A DNA stretch of 64,000 nt from Saccharopolyspora_D taberi (GTDB taxonomy: Bacteria; Actinomycetota; Actinomycetes; Mycobacteriales; Pseudonocardiaceae). Location of the stretch: the NCBI RefSeq assembly GCF_039534165.1, contig NZ_BAAAUX010000011.1:310001-374000 (forward strand), written 5' to 3'. Below, piece by piece: positions 14,835-22,818 of the stretch (positions within the stretch are counted from its first letter, which is position 1; each line of letters starts with the position of its first letter). Below the pieces are notes generated by a model. It was not told the origin of the DNA, did not search any database, and saw nothing but the letters and a program-made list of their open reading frames with translations. Made by a program: the position numbers and the translations under genes.

Positions 14835-16054
14835 GCGCCGCCACGATCTCCGCGCCCCGGCCGACCGACGACGAGCTCCTGGCGCGGTTCCGGCCCGTGT
14901 TCGAGCGCATCGGCGAGCACGCCGCCGAGCGCGAGCGGAACCGGCGGCTGCCTTACGAAGAGGTGCGCGCCTTGCGGGACGCGGGATTCGGCGCGATCCG
15001 GCTGCCGCCGGAGCACGGCGGGCTCGGCGCGAGCATCCCGCAGCTGTTCCTGCTGCTGATCGAACTCGCCGCCGCGGAGTCCAACCTGCCGCAGGCCCTG
15101 CGCGTGCACTTCAGCTTCGCCGAGGAGCTGTTGTCCGAACCCGACTCCTCACGGAGGCGCCAATGGCTGAGCCGGATCGGCTCCGGAGCGCTAGTCGGCA
15201 ACGCCCACTCCGAACGCGGCAACCCGCGCGGCACCTTCGCCACGACCCTGCGCTCGGCAGACGGCAAATTGCTGTTGAACGGCACCAAGTTCTACAGCAC
15301 CGGTGCGCTTTTCGCCGACTACATCGTCACTTTCTCCACCGACGGCAACGGCGACATCGTCCGGCTGGTGGTCGACGCGGGCGCACCCGGGGTCGTGCGG
15401 GAGGACGACTGGCGGGGGTTCGGGCAGCGGCTGACCGCCAGCGGCACGACCCGCTTCACCGAGGTCGAGGTCGACCCCGCCGACATCCGCCACACCCTCG
15501 GACCGGACGAGTCGATCCCGCGGCACGGCTTCCTGCAACTGGTCCAGCTCGCCGGGCTGGCAGGCATCGCCCATCGCGCGTCGGCCGACACCGCCGAGTA
15601 CGTGCGCCGCCGCAAGCGCACCTTCAGCCACGGCAACGCCGATCTCGTCCGCGACGACCCGCTGGTCCAGCAGGTGGTCGGCCGCGTCGACAGCGCCGCG
15701 CACGCCGCCCGCGCCATCGTCCTGTCCGCGGCCACGGCGCTGGAAGCCGCCGCTGCCGACCCGGACGACGCGGAGCTGGCGGGGTCCGCCGACATCGCGA
15801 TCTACCGCGCCCAGGTGACCGTGATCGATCTCGTCCTCGGGGCCACCACCGCCCTGTTCGACGTCGGCGGCGCGTCCATCGTGGACGAGGAGCTGCGGCT
15901 GGACCGGCACTGGCGGAACGCGCGCACTCTCGCCGTGCACAACCCGGTGATCTACAAGCAGCGGCTCGTCGGGGATTACGTGCTCAACGGGACTCTGCCG
16001 ACGTTGCTTCCTTCCGTGGGGACCGTCGATTCCAAGCCACCTGGGGATGGATGA
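14831..16054 (+). CDS. Acyl-CoA-dehydrogenase-like flavin monooxygenase (DszC/SfnB type)
   Basis: 407 residues of the acyl-CoA dehydrogenase superfamily: N-terminal helices with GFGAIRLPPEHGGLGAS, the central beta domain (LVGNAHSERGNPRG, LNGTKFYSTGALFADYIVTF), and C-terminal helices ending GGASIVDEELRLDRHWRNARTLAVHNP. The last signature is typical of the DszC/SfnB group, FMNH2-dependent monooxygenases that act on sulfur heterocycles or dimethyl sulfone, rather than of true acyl-CoA dehydrogenases. It fits the divergent set of luciferase-like monooxygenases: together they look like a sulfur-scavenging pathway. The leader peptide at 14602-14688 probably controls it. GGAG precedes the ATG. Confidence 0.85.
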   Translation: MSAATISAPRPTDDELLARFRPVFERIGEHAAERERNRRLPYEEVRALRDAGFGAIRLPPEHGGLGASIPQLFLLLIELAAAESNLPQALRVHFSFAEELLSEPDSSRRRQWLSRIGSGALVGNAHSERGNPRGTFATTLRSADGKLLLNGTKFYSTGALFADYIVTFSTDGNGDIVRLVVDAGAPGVVREDDWRGFGQRLTASGTTRFTEVEVDPADIRHTLGPDESIPRHGFLQLVQLAGLAGIAHRASADTAEYVRRRKRTFSHGNADLVRDDPLVQQVVGRVDSAAHAARAIVLSAATALEAAAADPDDAELAGSADIAIYRAQVTVIDLVLGATTALFDVGGASIVDEELRLDRHWRNARTLAVHNPVIYKQRLVGDYVLNGTLPTLLPSVGTVDSKPPGDG

Positions 16055-16089
16055 AATTGTCCATGTAGGACATGAATGTCGAGGCCGGC

Positions 16090-16758
16090 TCACACGCGCC
16101 GTCGCGAGGCGCTGTCGAGCAGCTCTGCGTGACTCAGCCGCTGGCGGCGGATCCACGCGGCGGCCTCTGCGCGCGCGTGCAGGCCCAGCTTCTCCAGGAT
16201 GTTGTGCACGTGGTTCTTCACGGTCGCGAGTGCGATGCACAGGCGGTGCGCGATCTCCTGGTTGGACAGCCCCTGTTCGAGCAGCACCGCTATCTCGGCC
16301 TCGCGGCGGCTCAGCCCGTGGTCCGATCCGTTGCGCTGCAGCTCCCCGGCGAGCTCGGCGACCCTGCGGCTGAGCACCGCCGCGATGTGCGGGGAGCAGC
16401 GCATCTCGCCCCGCGCCGCGCTGCCGATCGTGCTGACCAGCTCGGCGATCGAGCTGCACCGGGTCAGGTAACCGGCCGCTCCCGCCTCGGCGTAGGCGAC
16501 GATGTCGGCTTCGCCGCCCGAGACTCCCATGACGATGACGCGCGCCAGCGGGTTGCCCGCGCGGGAGGCGGCGACCGCACCCGGGCCGTCCGCCAGGTGC
16601 GCCACGTCGAGCAGCACGATCCGGGGCCGTTCGCCCAGCTCCCGGAGTTCGGCGGGCGAGGCGGCCGTGACGACGTCGAAGTCCCCGGCGTGGTGCAGGG
16701 CCAGCGCCAGACCTTCCCGGTAGAACCTGGTTTCGGCGATCACCACTACCTCGACCAT
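16090..16758 (-). CDS. LuxR/NarL-family regulator with atypical receiver
   Basis: About 222 residues. N-terminal receiver-like domain (VEVVVIAETRFYREGLALAL) and a C-terminal LuxR helix-turn-helix (LSRREAEIAVLLEQGLSNQEIAHRLCIALATVKNHVHNILEKL, given here in two halves: LSRREAEIAVLLEQGLSN and ALATVKNHVHNILEKLG). The usual acidic pair at the start of a receiver is replaced by AET and the conserved Lys by Thr/Arg (GYLTR), although an Asp survives in VLLDVAHL. Phosphorylation by a histidine kinase is therefore doubtful; none is nearby. It is a close paralogue of the regulator at 18354, with which it brackets two other genes. Start chosen at 16758; the frame is open a little further up. Confidence 0.85.
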   Translation of the reverse strand: MVEVVVIAETRFYREGLALALHHAGDFDVVTAASPAELRELGERPRIVLLDVAHLADGPGAVAASRAGNPLARVIVMGVSGGEADIVAYAEAGAAGYLTRCSSIAELVSTIGSAARGEMRCSPHIAAVLSRRVAELAGELQRNGSDHGLSRREAEIAVLLEQGLSNQEIAHRLCIALATVKNHVHNILEKLGLHARAEAAAWIRRQRLSHAELLDSASRRRV

Positions 16759-16873
16759 GAGGCACCACCACAGCACGCGGAGCAAGAGTTGCCGAGCCGC
16801 TGCCGACCCACCTGCCGATGCTACGCCGGAGCCGCCCGGCGTCCCACCCGCCGTGACGCCCGGTCACGTTCCG

Positions 16874-17194
16874 TCACGGCACCGCCAGCATGTCGAGCAG
16901 CCCCAGCGGGGAGAGCTCGCCGAGCGGCTCGCAGCGGAACATCGCACCGCCGTCCCGGCCGATGAGCACCAGCGGCTTGGCCGGGCGCTGCTCCAGCAGC
17001 CGGAGGAGCACTTCGGCGCTGCCGAGGTTGAGCACGACGACGTCGGCTCCCGAGGTGTCGATGGGCTCCGCGTCCCGGCCCACCTCGTGCGCGAGCGCAC
17101 CGGCCACGATCAGGTCCGGTCGCCGTCGAACAGCTGTTTCGACGATCTCGCGCATGAGCCGGGGCATGTCGATGAGCAGGATCCTGGTGTTCAC
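16874..17194 (-). CDS. Stand-alone receiver-like mini-protein
   Basis: 106 residues beginning with GTG behind a GGAGG ribosome site. MNTRILLIDMPRLMREIVETA and LIVAGALAHEV resemble the first half of a response-regulator receiver (D9 of LLID in the acidic pocket; VVVLNLGSAEVLLRLLE in place of the phospho-Asp strand, with Asn where Asp is expected). No DNA-binding domain. It follows the membrane protein gene by 18 bp and is probably co-transcribed with it. It may act as a decoy or partner for the two LuxR proteins on either side (inference). Confidence 0.65.
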   Translation of the reverse strand: MNTRILLIDMPRLMREIVETAVRRRPDLIVAGALAHEVGRDAEPIDTSGADVVVLNLGSAEVLLRLLEQRPAKPLVLIGRDGGAMFRCEPLGELSPLGLLDMLAVP

Positions 17195-17212
17195 GCTGAC
17201 GGTCCTCCGGGG

Positions 17213-18271
17213 CTAGTCGACCTCCTGGGCGGGCGGCTGACCACCTCCTCTCCTGGTGCTCGGCGGACGCGGGCTCTCGGGTCCGGCGACGGCCTGCATG
17301 ACGGCGTTGCCGCGTTCGTCGACGAACCGGGTGAACAGCTGTTGCGCGGCGCCGAAGACGATCGCCCAGCCGATGATCTGCGCCGACGTGTCGAGCGCGG
17401 TGAGTCCGGGGACGAACTCCGCGCGCATGAGCAGCAGCCCGAGCACCGCGGTCAGCGCTCCGGTCGGCAGCTTGAGGACCGCCAGGGCCAGCGGCACGTT
17501 GTACGCGGTCGCGGTGCCCCGGATCTGGCGCAGCGTGGCAGCGGCGGTCACCGCCGCGGCGGTGAGGCCCGCCGTTTCCACGACCACGTAGTCCCACGGC
17601 CTGGTCGCCAGGTGGTACTCGCGGTCGAGGTCACCGCCGAAACCGCCGTCCAGCGTCGGGCACACGACCGCGCCGAGCGGGTGGAAGCACATCGGCACCG
17701 CGTCCTTGTAGAGCGCGGCCAGCACCGCGACGGCGATGCTGATAGCCAGGAGGCCGGCCGCCCACCCGTAGACGATGCGGGCGAAGCTGCGCACCCGCAC
17801 CACCTCGCGCTCCTGGACGCGATACGCGGCGCGCACCGCGTCTACCACTGCGGTCCGCTGCGAGTTCGCGGCGTCGTTCTTCCAGTCCCGCGCGCAGCGC
17901 ACGATCTTGGACCTGCGCTGGTCGTGCGGCAACAGGTTTTCCTCCACCAGCGCGACGAGATCGGGGAGCATGCCCCGGAGGTCCTCCACCGGTGCGATCC
18001 GGATTATGTTGGTGTGCGCGGAGTTCATGTTGGCCAGCGCGCAGTCCACCTCCCCCGCGCGGGGCCACCACTTCCGCGAGGAGTCGACGGCGTCCTCGGC
18101 CTTCGCCAGGTGCGCGCAGGCGCTGTCCTTGAGCTCCACGAGGCACGGCCCCTGTTCCGCGCGCTTCCACTCGTACTCCAGGAGCGCCCGGAGTTCGGTG
18201 ATGCGCGCCAGGGTCCGCTGTCCCCACGGCCATCTGCGGGTGCCCCACTCCCGCTGGTCCTCCTCGTGCAA
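17213..18271 (-). CDS. Membrane protein of unknown function
   Basis: 352 residues from a TTG start with GGGAGGT four bases upstream. The N-terminal 160 residues are soluble, helical and charged (KWWPRAGEVDCALANMNSAH; LPHDQRRSKIVRCARDWKND). Four hydrophobic segments follow, at about 168-192, 230-250, 262-285 and 300-320, and a Pro/Gly-rich tail ends the protein. I do not recognise the family; similar proteins in actinomycetes are called hypothetical membrane proteins. The location between two paralogous LuxR regulators and before the receiver-like mini-protein suggests a sensing or membrane-linked role in the same circuit. Confidence 0.7.
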   Translation of the reverse strand: MHEEDQREWGTRRWPWGQRTLARITELRALLEYEWKRAEQGPCLVELKDSACAHLAKAEDAVDSSRKWWPRAGEVDCALANMNSAHTNIIRIAPVEDLRGMLPDLVALVEENLLPHDQRRSKIVRCARDWKNDAANSQRTAVVDAVRAAYRVQEREVVRVRSFARIVYGWAAGLLAISIAVAVLAALYKDAVPMCFHPLGAVVCPTLDGGFGGDLDREYHLATRPWDYVVVETAGLTAAAVTAAATLRQIRGTATAYNVPLALAVLKLPTGALTAVLGLLLMRAEFVPGLTALDTSAQIIGWAIVFGAAQQLFTRFVDERGNAVMQAVAGPESPRPPSTRRGGGQPPAQEVD

Positions 18272-18353
18272 GGCGACCTCCCGGAGCCGACCGCCTTCTC
18301 CTGCACGGCATATCGTCCCGGTCAGCGGGGACCGGCGGAATGGTCCTCGTGGT

Positions 18354-19043
18354 TCACCGTGGGTTCACCGGTTCGCGCGGCGGATCCACCAGGCCGTTGG
18401 CGGGCCGCAGGGCGCCCGTCGTGCGGAGCAGGGCGGAGCGGTCGAGCCGTTGCGACCGCGCCCAGGCCGCGGCGTCGGCACGGCCTTGCAGTCCCAGCTT
18501 GCCGAGGATGTTGTGCACGTGGTTCTTCACCGTGGCCAACGCGATGCGCAGCTGCCGGGAGATCTCCTGATTGGACAGTCCCTGCTCCAGCAGCTCGACG
18601 ATCTCGGCCTCCCGGCGGCTGAGCGGCCCGGCCGTGCCGTCGGGCCGCGCCCCGGTGCTCAGCGCGGCGGCGACGCGAGGCGAGCAGCGCAGCTCCCCCG
18701 TCGCCGCGCTCCGGACCGTGCGGACCAGTTCGGCGATCGAGTGACCGCGCGTCAGGTACCCGGCGGCTCCCAGCTCGGCGTAGGCGACGATCTCGGACTC
18801 GTCGTCGGAAACGCCCAGCACGACGATCCGGAGCCCGGGACTGCGTGCGCGCAACGACATCACGGCGCTGCGCCCGTGCGGCGAACCGATCACGTCGACC
18901 AGCGCGATTCCCCGCTCCGACACGGCGATGTCGTCGATTCGCGCGGCGGCCGAGACCACCTCGAAGTCGGCGACGTTCTGGAGGACGAACGTCAGGCCCT
19001 CGCGGTAGAACCTCGTCGGAGCGACGATGACGATCTCGATCAC
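18354..19043 (-). CDS. LuxR/NarL-family regulator with atypical receiver (paralogue)
   Basis: 229 residues from a GTG start (GGGGGT upstream). Same plan as the regulator at 16090: a receiver-like domain (MIEIVIVAPTRFYREGLTFVL) and a LuxR HTH (PLSRREAEIVELLEQGLSNQ; TVKNHVHNILGKLGLQGR). The acidic pocket is again missing (APT), an Asp remains in IALVDVIGS, and the Lys position is Thr/Arg. The pair therefore share the same unusual loss of the phosphorylation pocket and probably arose by local duplication around the two genes between them. Confidence 0.85.
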   Translation of the reverse strand: MIEIVIVAPTRFYREGLTFVLQNVADFEVVSAAARIDDIAVSERGIALVDVIGSPHGRSAVMSLRARSPGLRIVVLGVSDDESEIVAYAELGAAGYLTRGHSIAELVRTVRSAATGELRCSPRVAAALSTGARPDGTAGPLSRREAEIVELLEQGLSNQEISRQLRIALATVKNHVHNILGKLGLQGRADAAAWARSQRLDRSALLRTTGALRPANGLVDPPREPVNPR

Positions 19044-19144
19044 GCAGACCCCCGCTCAGCCCGATCGCCCCCGAACCCGCCGACAGCACGCTACCCGGCC
19101 GCGGGCCGGTGCCGATACGGCCAATGGTCCTGCGCGGTGCGGAC

Positions 19145-19837
19145 TCAGCGGATTCCCCTGGTGGAAAAGGGTTCGTGCAGAAGTTCCGCGAGCCGCTCGG
19201 CGCCCTCGGGTGTCACGGCGACAGCGCGGCCCGCACCGGCGCGCCTGATCCACCTGCGCTCGAACAGCGCCCGGCAGATGTGGGCGCCGGCCGCTCCGGC
19301 CAGGTGCGGGCGCCGCTCGGTCCAGTCCAGGCACTGCCGTGCGAGCGGACGCCGTCCGGTGGCGACCGGGCCGTCGAGGTTGCGTTCGATCCATCCGAGA
19401 CCTTCAGGGCTGACGGCGAGGGTCTCGTCGAGCACGCCGAGGTTGCGCAGCGCGTCGGTGACCGCGACGCCGAGACGGCCGGCGAGGTGGTCGTAGCAGG
19501 TTCGCCCGCGCGCCAGCGCTTCCCGCTTCGTCACGGCCTTCAGGCCCGACGCGGGTGCCGGCCGATGCGGTGCCAGGGACGCCAGTTCCTCGATGCAGGC
19601 CGCCACCCGCTCGTCGGCGAGCTCGATGTAGCGGCTCCGGCCCCGGCGGTCCTCGCGGCACAGTCCCGCCTGGACCAGCACGGTCGCGTGCTCGCTCGCG
19701 GTCGGCATCGACACGCCCGCGTGCCGGGCGAGTTCGGAGAGCGACCACGCACGGCCGTCCAGGAGGGCGTCGCAGAACGCGGCGCGGGTGCCGTTGGCCA
19801 GCGCGCCCGCGGTCGTCGCGATTCCTTCGGCGGACAT
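19145..19837 (-). CDS. ArsR-like winged-helix regulator
   Basis: 230 residues. The N-terminal 80 residues are an ArsR/HTH_20 winged helix (ALANGTRAAFCDALLDG, SLSELARHAGVSMPTASEHA, REDRRGRSRYIELADE). The C-terminal 130 residues are a helical extension with RGRTCYDHLAGRLGVAVTDAL, frequent in actinobacterial HTH_20 proteins; the lone RTCYDH motif could bind a ligand or metal. Divergent from the P450-like/PEP-mutase fusion gene; the 28-bp inverted repeat between them is the probable operator for both. A GGAGGTGAT ribosome site precedes the ATG. Confidence 0.85.
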   Translation of the reverse strand: MSAEGIATTAGALANGTRAAFCDALLDGRAWSLSELARHAGVSMPTASEHATVLVQAGLCREDRRGRSRYIELADERVAACIEELASLAPHRPAPASGLKAVTKREALARGRTCYDHLAGRLGVAVTDALRNLGVLDETLAVSPEGLGWIERNLDGPVATGRRPLARQCLDWTERRPHLAGAAGAHICRALFERRWIRRAGAGRAVAVTPEGAERLAELLHEPFSTRGIR

Positions 19838-19855
19838 GGCTCGATTATCACCTCC

Positions 19856-19883
19856 GAACAGTTCGGCCCCACCCGAACTGTTC
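19856..19883. promoter_or_regulatory. 11-6-11 inverted-repeat operator
   Basis: GAACAGTTCGG (19856-19866), six bases, CCGAACTGTTC (19873-19883). Each arm is itself almost palindromic (GAACAGTTC). It occupies the 64-bp gap between the divergent regulator and fusion genes, so one bound protein could block both promoters. Confidence 0.7.
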
Positions 19884-19901
19884 CGGATCTAGCGTTGCCG
19901 C

Positions 19902-21212
19902 GTGGACATCTTGCACAACCCCGCTTATTCGGTTCCGGTGCAGCCGCCCGCGAGCGGCGGCGTGGCGTGGCTGCGCGGCCACGTCCCGCGGTTCGCGGAG
20001 GGCCCGGCGCACACGCGGCGGCGCAGGTCGGCTGAGCGGATGCTCGCCTCGGTCGACCTCGAAGCGCTCCGGCGTCCCGGTGCACCGGTGGCGAACCTGG
20101 CCGAGGCGATCGGACTGCCGCGCTCGGTCGCGTTCGACGTCGCGCTCGTCGCCCCCTGCTACCAGCCCCACCACCCGGTGACCAGGGCGGCCGACGAGGC
20201 GGTGGCGCGCCTGGTCGCCTCGGCCGGCGGTCGGTGGGACGAGGAAACCGCGGTCCGCATCGGTCTGCTGGTGCAGGCCCACGACGCCACCCGGGCGCTG
20301 ATCGCGGGGTACGAGACGCCGGTGCCCGCGACCCGGCGGATCGCCCCGGACGGTTCGGAGGCCGTCGCCGACCTCACCGGCCGCCCCTTCGGCGCCGGAC
20401 CGCACGCCTGCCCTGCCGAAACCCACGCCGAGGCGCTGGCCGAAGGAGCCCGCGTCTTCCGGCGGATGCACGAGGGGCCGGAGCCGCTGGTACTGCCGAA
20501 CGCGTGGGACGTGGCGTCGGCCCTGGCGCTGGTGGAGGCCGGTTTCACCGCGATCGGCACCACCAGCCTCGGCGTCGCGGCGGCCCATGGCATGGCCGAT
20601 GCCACCGGTGCCGGTGCCGCCGAGACCAAGGACCTGGCGCGGCTGCTCGCGACGCTGCCCGTCCCGGTCACCGTCGACATCGAGTACGGGCTCGGCCGCG
20701 ATCCGGTCGAACTGGCGGACGAGCTGTCGGTGCTGGGCGTGGCCGGGATCAACATCGAGGACGGCCGCCCCACCGGCCTCGCGGCCCCCGCCGAGCAGGC
20801 CGAGATCATCCGGTCGATCAAGGACGCTGTCCCCGAGCTGTTCGTCAACGCCCGCGTCGACACCTGCTGGCAGCAGACCGCGCTTACGGAAACCCGGTCG
20901 CGCGCCGATCGCTACGTCGAAGCAGGCGCCGACGGCGTCTTCGTCCCCGGACTGCGGGAACCCGGCCTGATCCGCACCCTGGCCGCCGAACTCCCCGTGC
21001 CGCTCAACCTGCTCGGCCAGCTCCCGGTCCCGCAGCTGCGCGATCTCGGAGTGCGCCGGGTGAGCACCGGGTCGCTCCTGTTCCGGGCCGCGGTGAAGGC
21101 GGCCACCGACACCGCGGAAGCGGTCCGCGCCGGGAACCCGGTCGGCGACGTCCCGACCTACGCCGAGATCGCGGCCCGGACCCTTGGCGGTGGAACCGGA
21201 ACGGCGGGATGA
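19902..21212 (+). CDS. Fusion: shrunken P450-like segment + PEP mutase/isocitrate lyase-type barrel
   Basis: 436 residues from GTG. Residues 1-180 look like a much reduced cytochrome P450: WLRGHVPRFAEGPAHTRRRR near the start, an I-helix-like GLLVQAHDATRALIAGYE at 121-138, VPATRR, and the haem-ligand loop RPFGAGPHACPA with Cys170. A normal P450 is about 400 residues, so most of the fold is missing. Residues about 183-430 are a complete PEP mutase/isocitrate lyase-family barrel (FTAIGTTSLGVAAAHGM, TVDIEYGLG, GINIEDG, FVNARVDT), carbon-carbon or phosphorus-carbon bond lyases. The ArsR-like regulator is divergent. Such barrels alone are common; the haem-loop fusion is odd. A TAGCGT -10 about 7 bp before GTG suggests a leaderless mRNA. 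Confidence 0.8.
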   Translation: MDILHNPAYSVPVQPPASGGVAWLRGHVPRFAEGPAHTRRRRSAERMLASVDLEALRRPGAPVANLAEAIGLPRSVAFDVALVAPCYQPHHPVTRAADEAVARLVASAGGRWDEETAVRIGLLVQAHDATRALIAGYETPVPATRRIAPDGSEAVADLTGRPFGAGPHACPAETHAEALAEGARVFRRMHEGPEPLVLPNAWDVASALALVEAGFTAIGTTSLGVAAAHGMADATGAGAAETKDLARLLATLPVPVTVDIEYGLGRDPVELADELSVLGVAGINIEDGRPTGLAAPAEQAEIIRSIKDAVPELFVNARVDTCWQQTALTETRSRADRYVEAGADGVFVPGLREPGLIRTLAAELPVPLNLLGQLPVPQLRDLGVRRVSTGSLLFRAAVKAATDTAEAVRAGNPVGDVPTYAEIAARTLGGGTGTAG

Positions 21213-21313
21213 ACCGCGAATGGACCCCGCTGCCCATTGCACCGGTGTTCCCCGCTGCGCCCTACTGGACGAGGCGGCACCTGTGAAAAAGCGGCCAGCT
21301 CCAGGAGGAAACC

Positions 21314-21628
21314 ATGACGGACTGCAACACCTACAAGGTGCAGAAGGGCGACACGCTCTCCGAGATCGGTGAGTGGTTCCACGTCCCGTGGAAGGAACTC
21401 CAGCGCCTCAACGACATCGAGAACCCCGACGTGATCGTCCCGGGCCAGCGGCTGCGCCTGTCCGACGACGACAGCGTCTGCCGGACCTACACGGTGCGCT
21501 CGGGGGACACGCTGTCCGAGATCGGCGAGCGGTTCCACGTCAGGTGGAAGCCCCTCGCCCACTACAACGGGATCCTGGACCCGGACGTCATCCGCACCGG
21601 GCAGACGCTCTGCATCCCGTTGGGATAG
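21314..21628 (+). CDS. Two-LysM peptidoglycan-binding protein
   Basis: 104 residues made almost entirely of two LysM repeats: YKVQKGDTLSEIGEWFHV...NPDVIVPGQRLRL at 7-50 and YTVRSGDTLSEIGERFHV...DPDVIRTGQTLCIPLG at 58-104. LysM binds N-acetylglucosamine in cell wall. No signal peptide or catalytic domain is visible, so export or cytosolic use is unresolved. AGGAGG precedes the ATG. A hairpin terminator lies 18 bp after the stop. The repeats are closely similar to each other, indicating recent duplication. Confidence 0.92.
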   Translation: MTDCNTYKVQKGDTLSEIGEWFHVPWKELQRLNDIENPDVIVPGQRLRLSDDDSVCRTYTVRSGDTLSEIGERFHVRWKPLAHYNGILDPDVIRTGQTLCIPLG

Positions 21629-21645
21629 CCCAAACCGGAACAGCG

Positions 21646-21674
21646 CAGGCCGCCCTCGACATCGGGGCGGCCTG
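21646..21674. terminator. Bidirectional hairpin terminator
   Basis: Perfect 10-bp stem CAGGCCGCCC (21646-21655) with GGGCGGCCTG (21665-21674), loop of nine, between the convergent LysM gene and the unknown gene ending at 21684. Confidence 0.75.
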
Positions 21675-21683
21675 TCGCGCGCG

Positions 21684-22808
21684 TCAGCCCGCGGCGTAGC
21701 GGGACGGCAGCAGCATCGTGCCCAGGTTCTCCGGTGGGGCGAACGACGGTGCCAGGGCGCTGGTCCCGGCCTGCAGCCGCAGCCGGACGCACTCCATCGG
21801 CTCGACCTCGTTCTGCCCGAACCGGCACGCCACGCCGGTCAGCTTCACGGTGATGTGGTCGGCGAGCTGACTGCCGAACGAGATGGGCTGACCGTCGATG
21901 GTGATGTCGCCGACGGTGAACCCGGCTTCCTCCGGAACCTCGTACACGGCCCGGACCGGGTAGTTCTCCGCCCCGCGCACGCAATGCCAGTACGCGGCCG
22001 GATCCGAGCCGTCGGGAGTGCGGAAGTCACCGGTCGACAACCCTCCGATGTAGAGGCCGATCGGGTTCTTCAGCGTCACGCTCGCCCCCTGCCGCGCCAG
22101 GGCGTTGACCTCGCCGCCGATGTGCGGGTCGCTGTTGCGCTCGGGAGCCCCGTACAGACCGCACTTGATCAGCTCCTGTTCGCGGGTGAGCACGGCGCCT
22201 TCCCGCCGGCGCACGATGGTGGCCGCCGCGGCGAGTTCCACTTCCGCGAACAGCGAGTTCGGGTCGTGGATCAGGTGCATCGCGCCCTCGGTGGTGCTCC
22301 GGTTCCAGCGGTTGCGCACGATGTAGTTCCCGCCGGAGTCGAACAGGTCCGCCTCGGCCACCTGCTCGCTGACGAACTTCCGGTACAGCTCGACCAGCGT
22401 CTCCGGTGCCGTCTGCGCCAGGAAGGACCACCACTCCCGCGGCTCGCAGGTGAAGGTGACCTTCCGGATCCTGCCGTCGGAATCCCGGGTGGCGCTCCAC
22501 TCCAGGTACTCGTCCTGCGCCTCCCGCGCGGCCTCGGCGCGGCGCCAGCGCTGCAGGTCCCCTGGGAAGTTCCGGCGGATCTGCCGGGGGAACGCCGACC
22601 AGCTGATCTCGGCTTCGGCCGCGTCCGCTGCCGTCTCGGTCTCGGTCGGGTCGTAGAACAGGGCGCGTGGCGAGTCGTTCTCCTTCTGGTCCGGCTGCCC
22701 GGCCCGGACCTGCTGGAAGATGCTCTTGACCGCGTCGCTCCACGACTTCCTGGCTTCCTCGCCCACATCGTCCACGAGTCCGATCGGGTCGAACCGCGTC
22801 AGCACCAT
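21684..22808 (-). CDS. Unrecognised 374-residue protein
   Basis: No family recognised. Soluble, acidic, no signal peptide or membrane helix. An N-terminal helical part (VDDVGEEARKSWSDAVKSIFQQV) is followed by a Trp-rich alpha/beta region (EISWSAFPRQIRRNF; EPREWWSFLAQTAPETLVELYRKFV) and a C-terminal part with GLYGAPERNSDPHIGGEVN and LKNPIGLYIGG, motifs that look conserved and possibly catalytic or ligand-binding. It starts 10 bp after the stop of the 536-residue unknown upstream and is certainly in the same operon. The two probably work together. Context: same strand as an M4 protease-inhibitor pair and a caspase. Confidence 0.7.
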   Translation of the reverse strand: MVLTRFDPIGLVDDVGEEARKSWSDAVKSIFQQVRAGQPDQKENDSPRALFYDPTETETAADAAEAEISWSAFPRQIRRNFPGDLQRWRRAEAAREAQDEYLEWSATRDSDGRIRKVTFTCEPREWWSFLAQTAPETLVELYRKFVSEQVAEADLFDSGGNYIVRNRWNRSTTEGAMHLIHDPNSLFAEVELAAAATIVRRREGAVLTREQELIKCGLYGAPERNSDPHIGGEVNALARQGASVTLKNPIGLYIGGLSTGDFRTPDGSDPAAYWHCVRGAENYPVRAVYEVPEEAGFTVGDITIDGQPISFGSQLADHITVKLTGVACRFGQNEVEPMECVRLRLQAGTSALAPSFAPPENLGTMLLPSRYAAG

Positions 22809-22818
22809 GTCGTTCTCC

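Noticed and set aside
16058..16072. TGTCC/GGACA hairpin between convergent genes
   Set aside because: Only 5 bp of stem; too weak to call a terminator.
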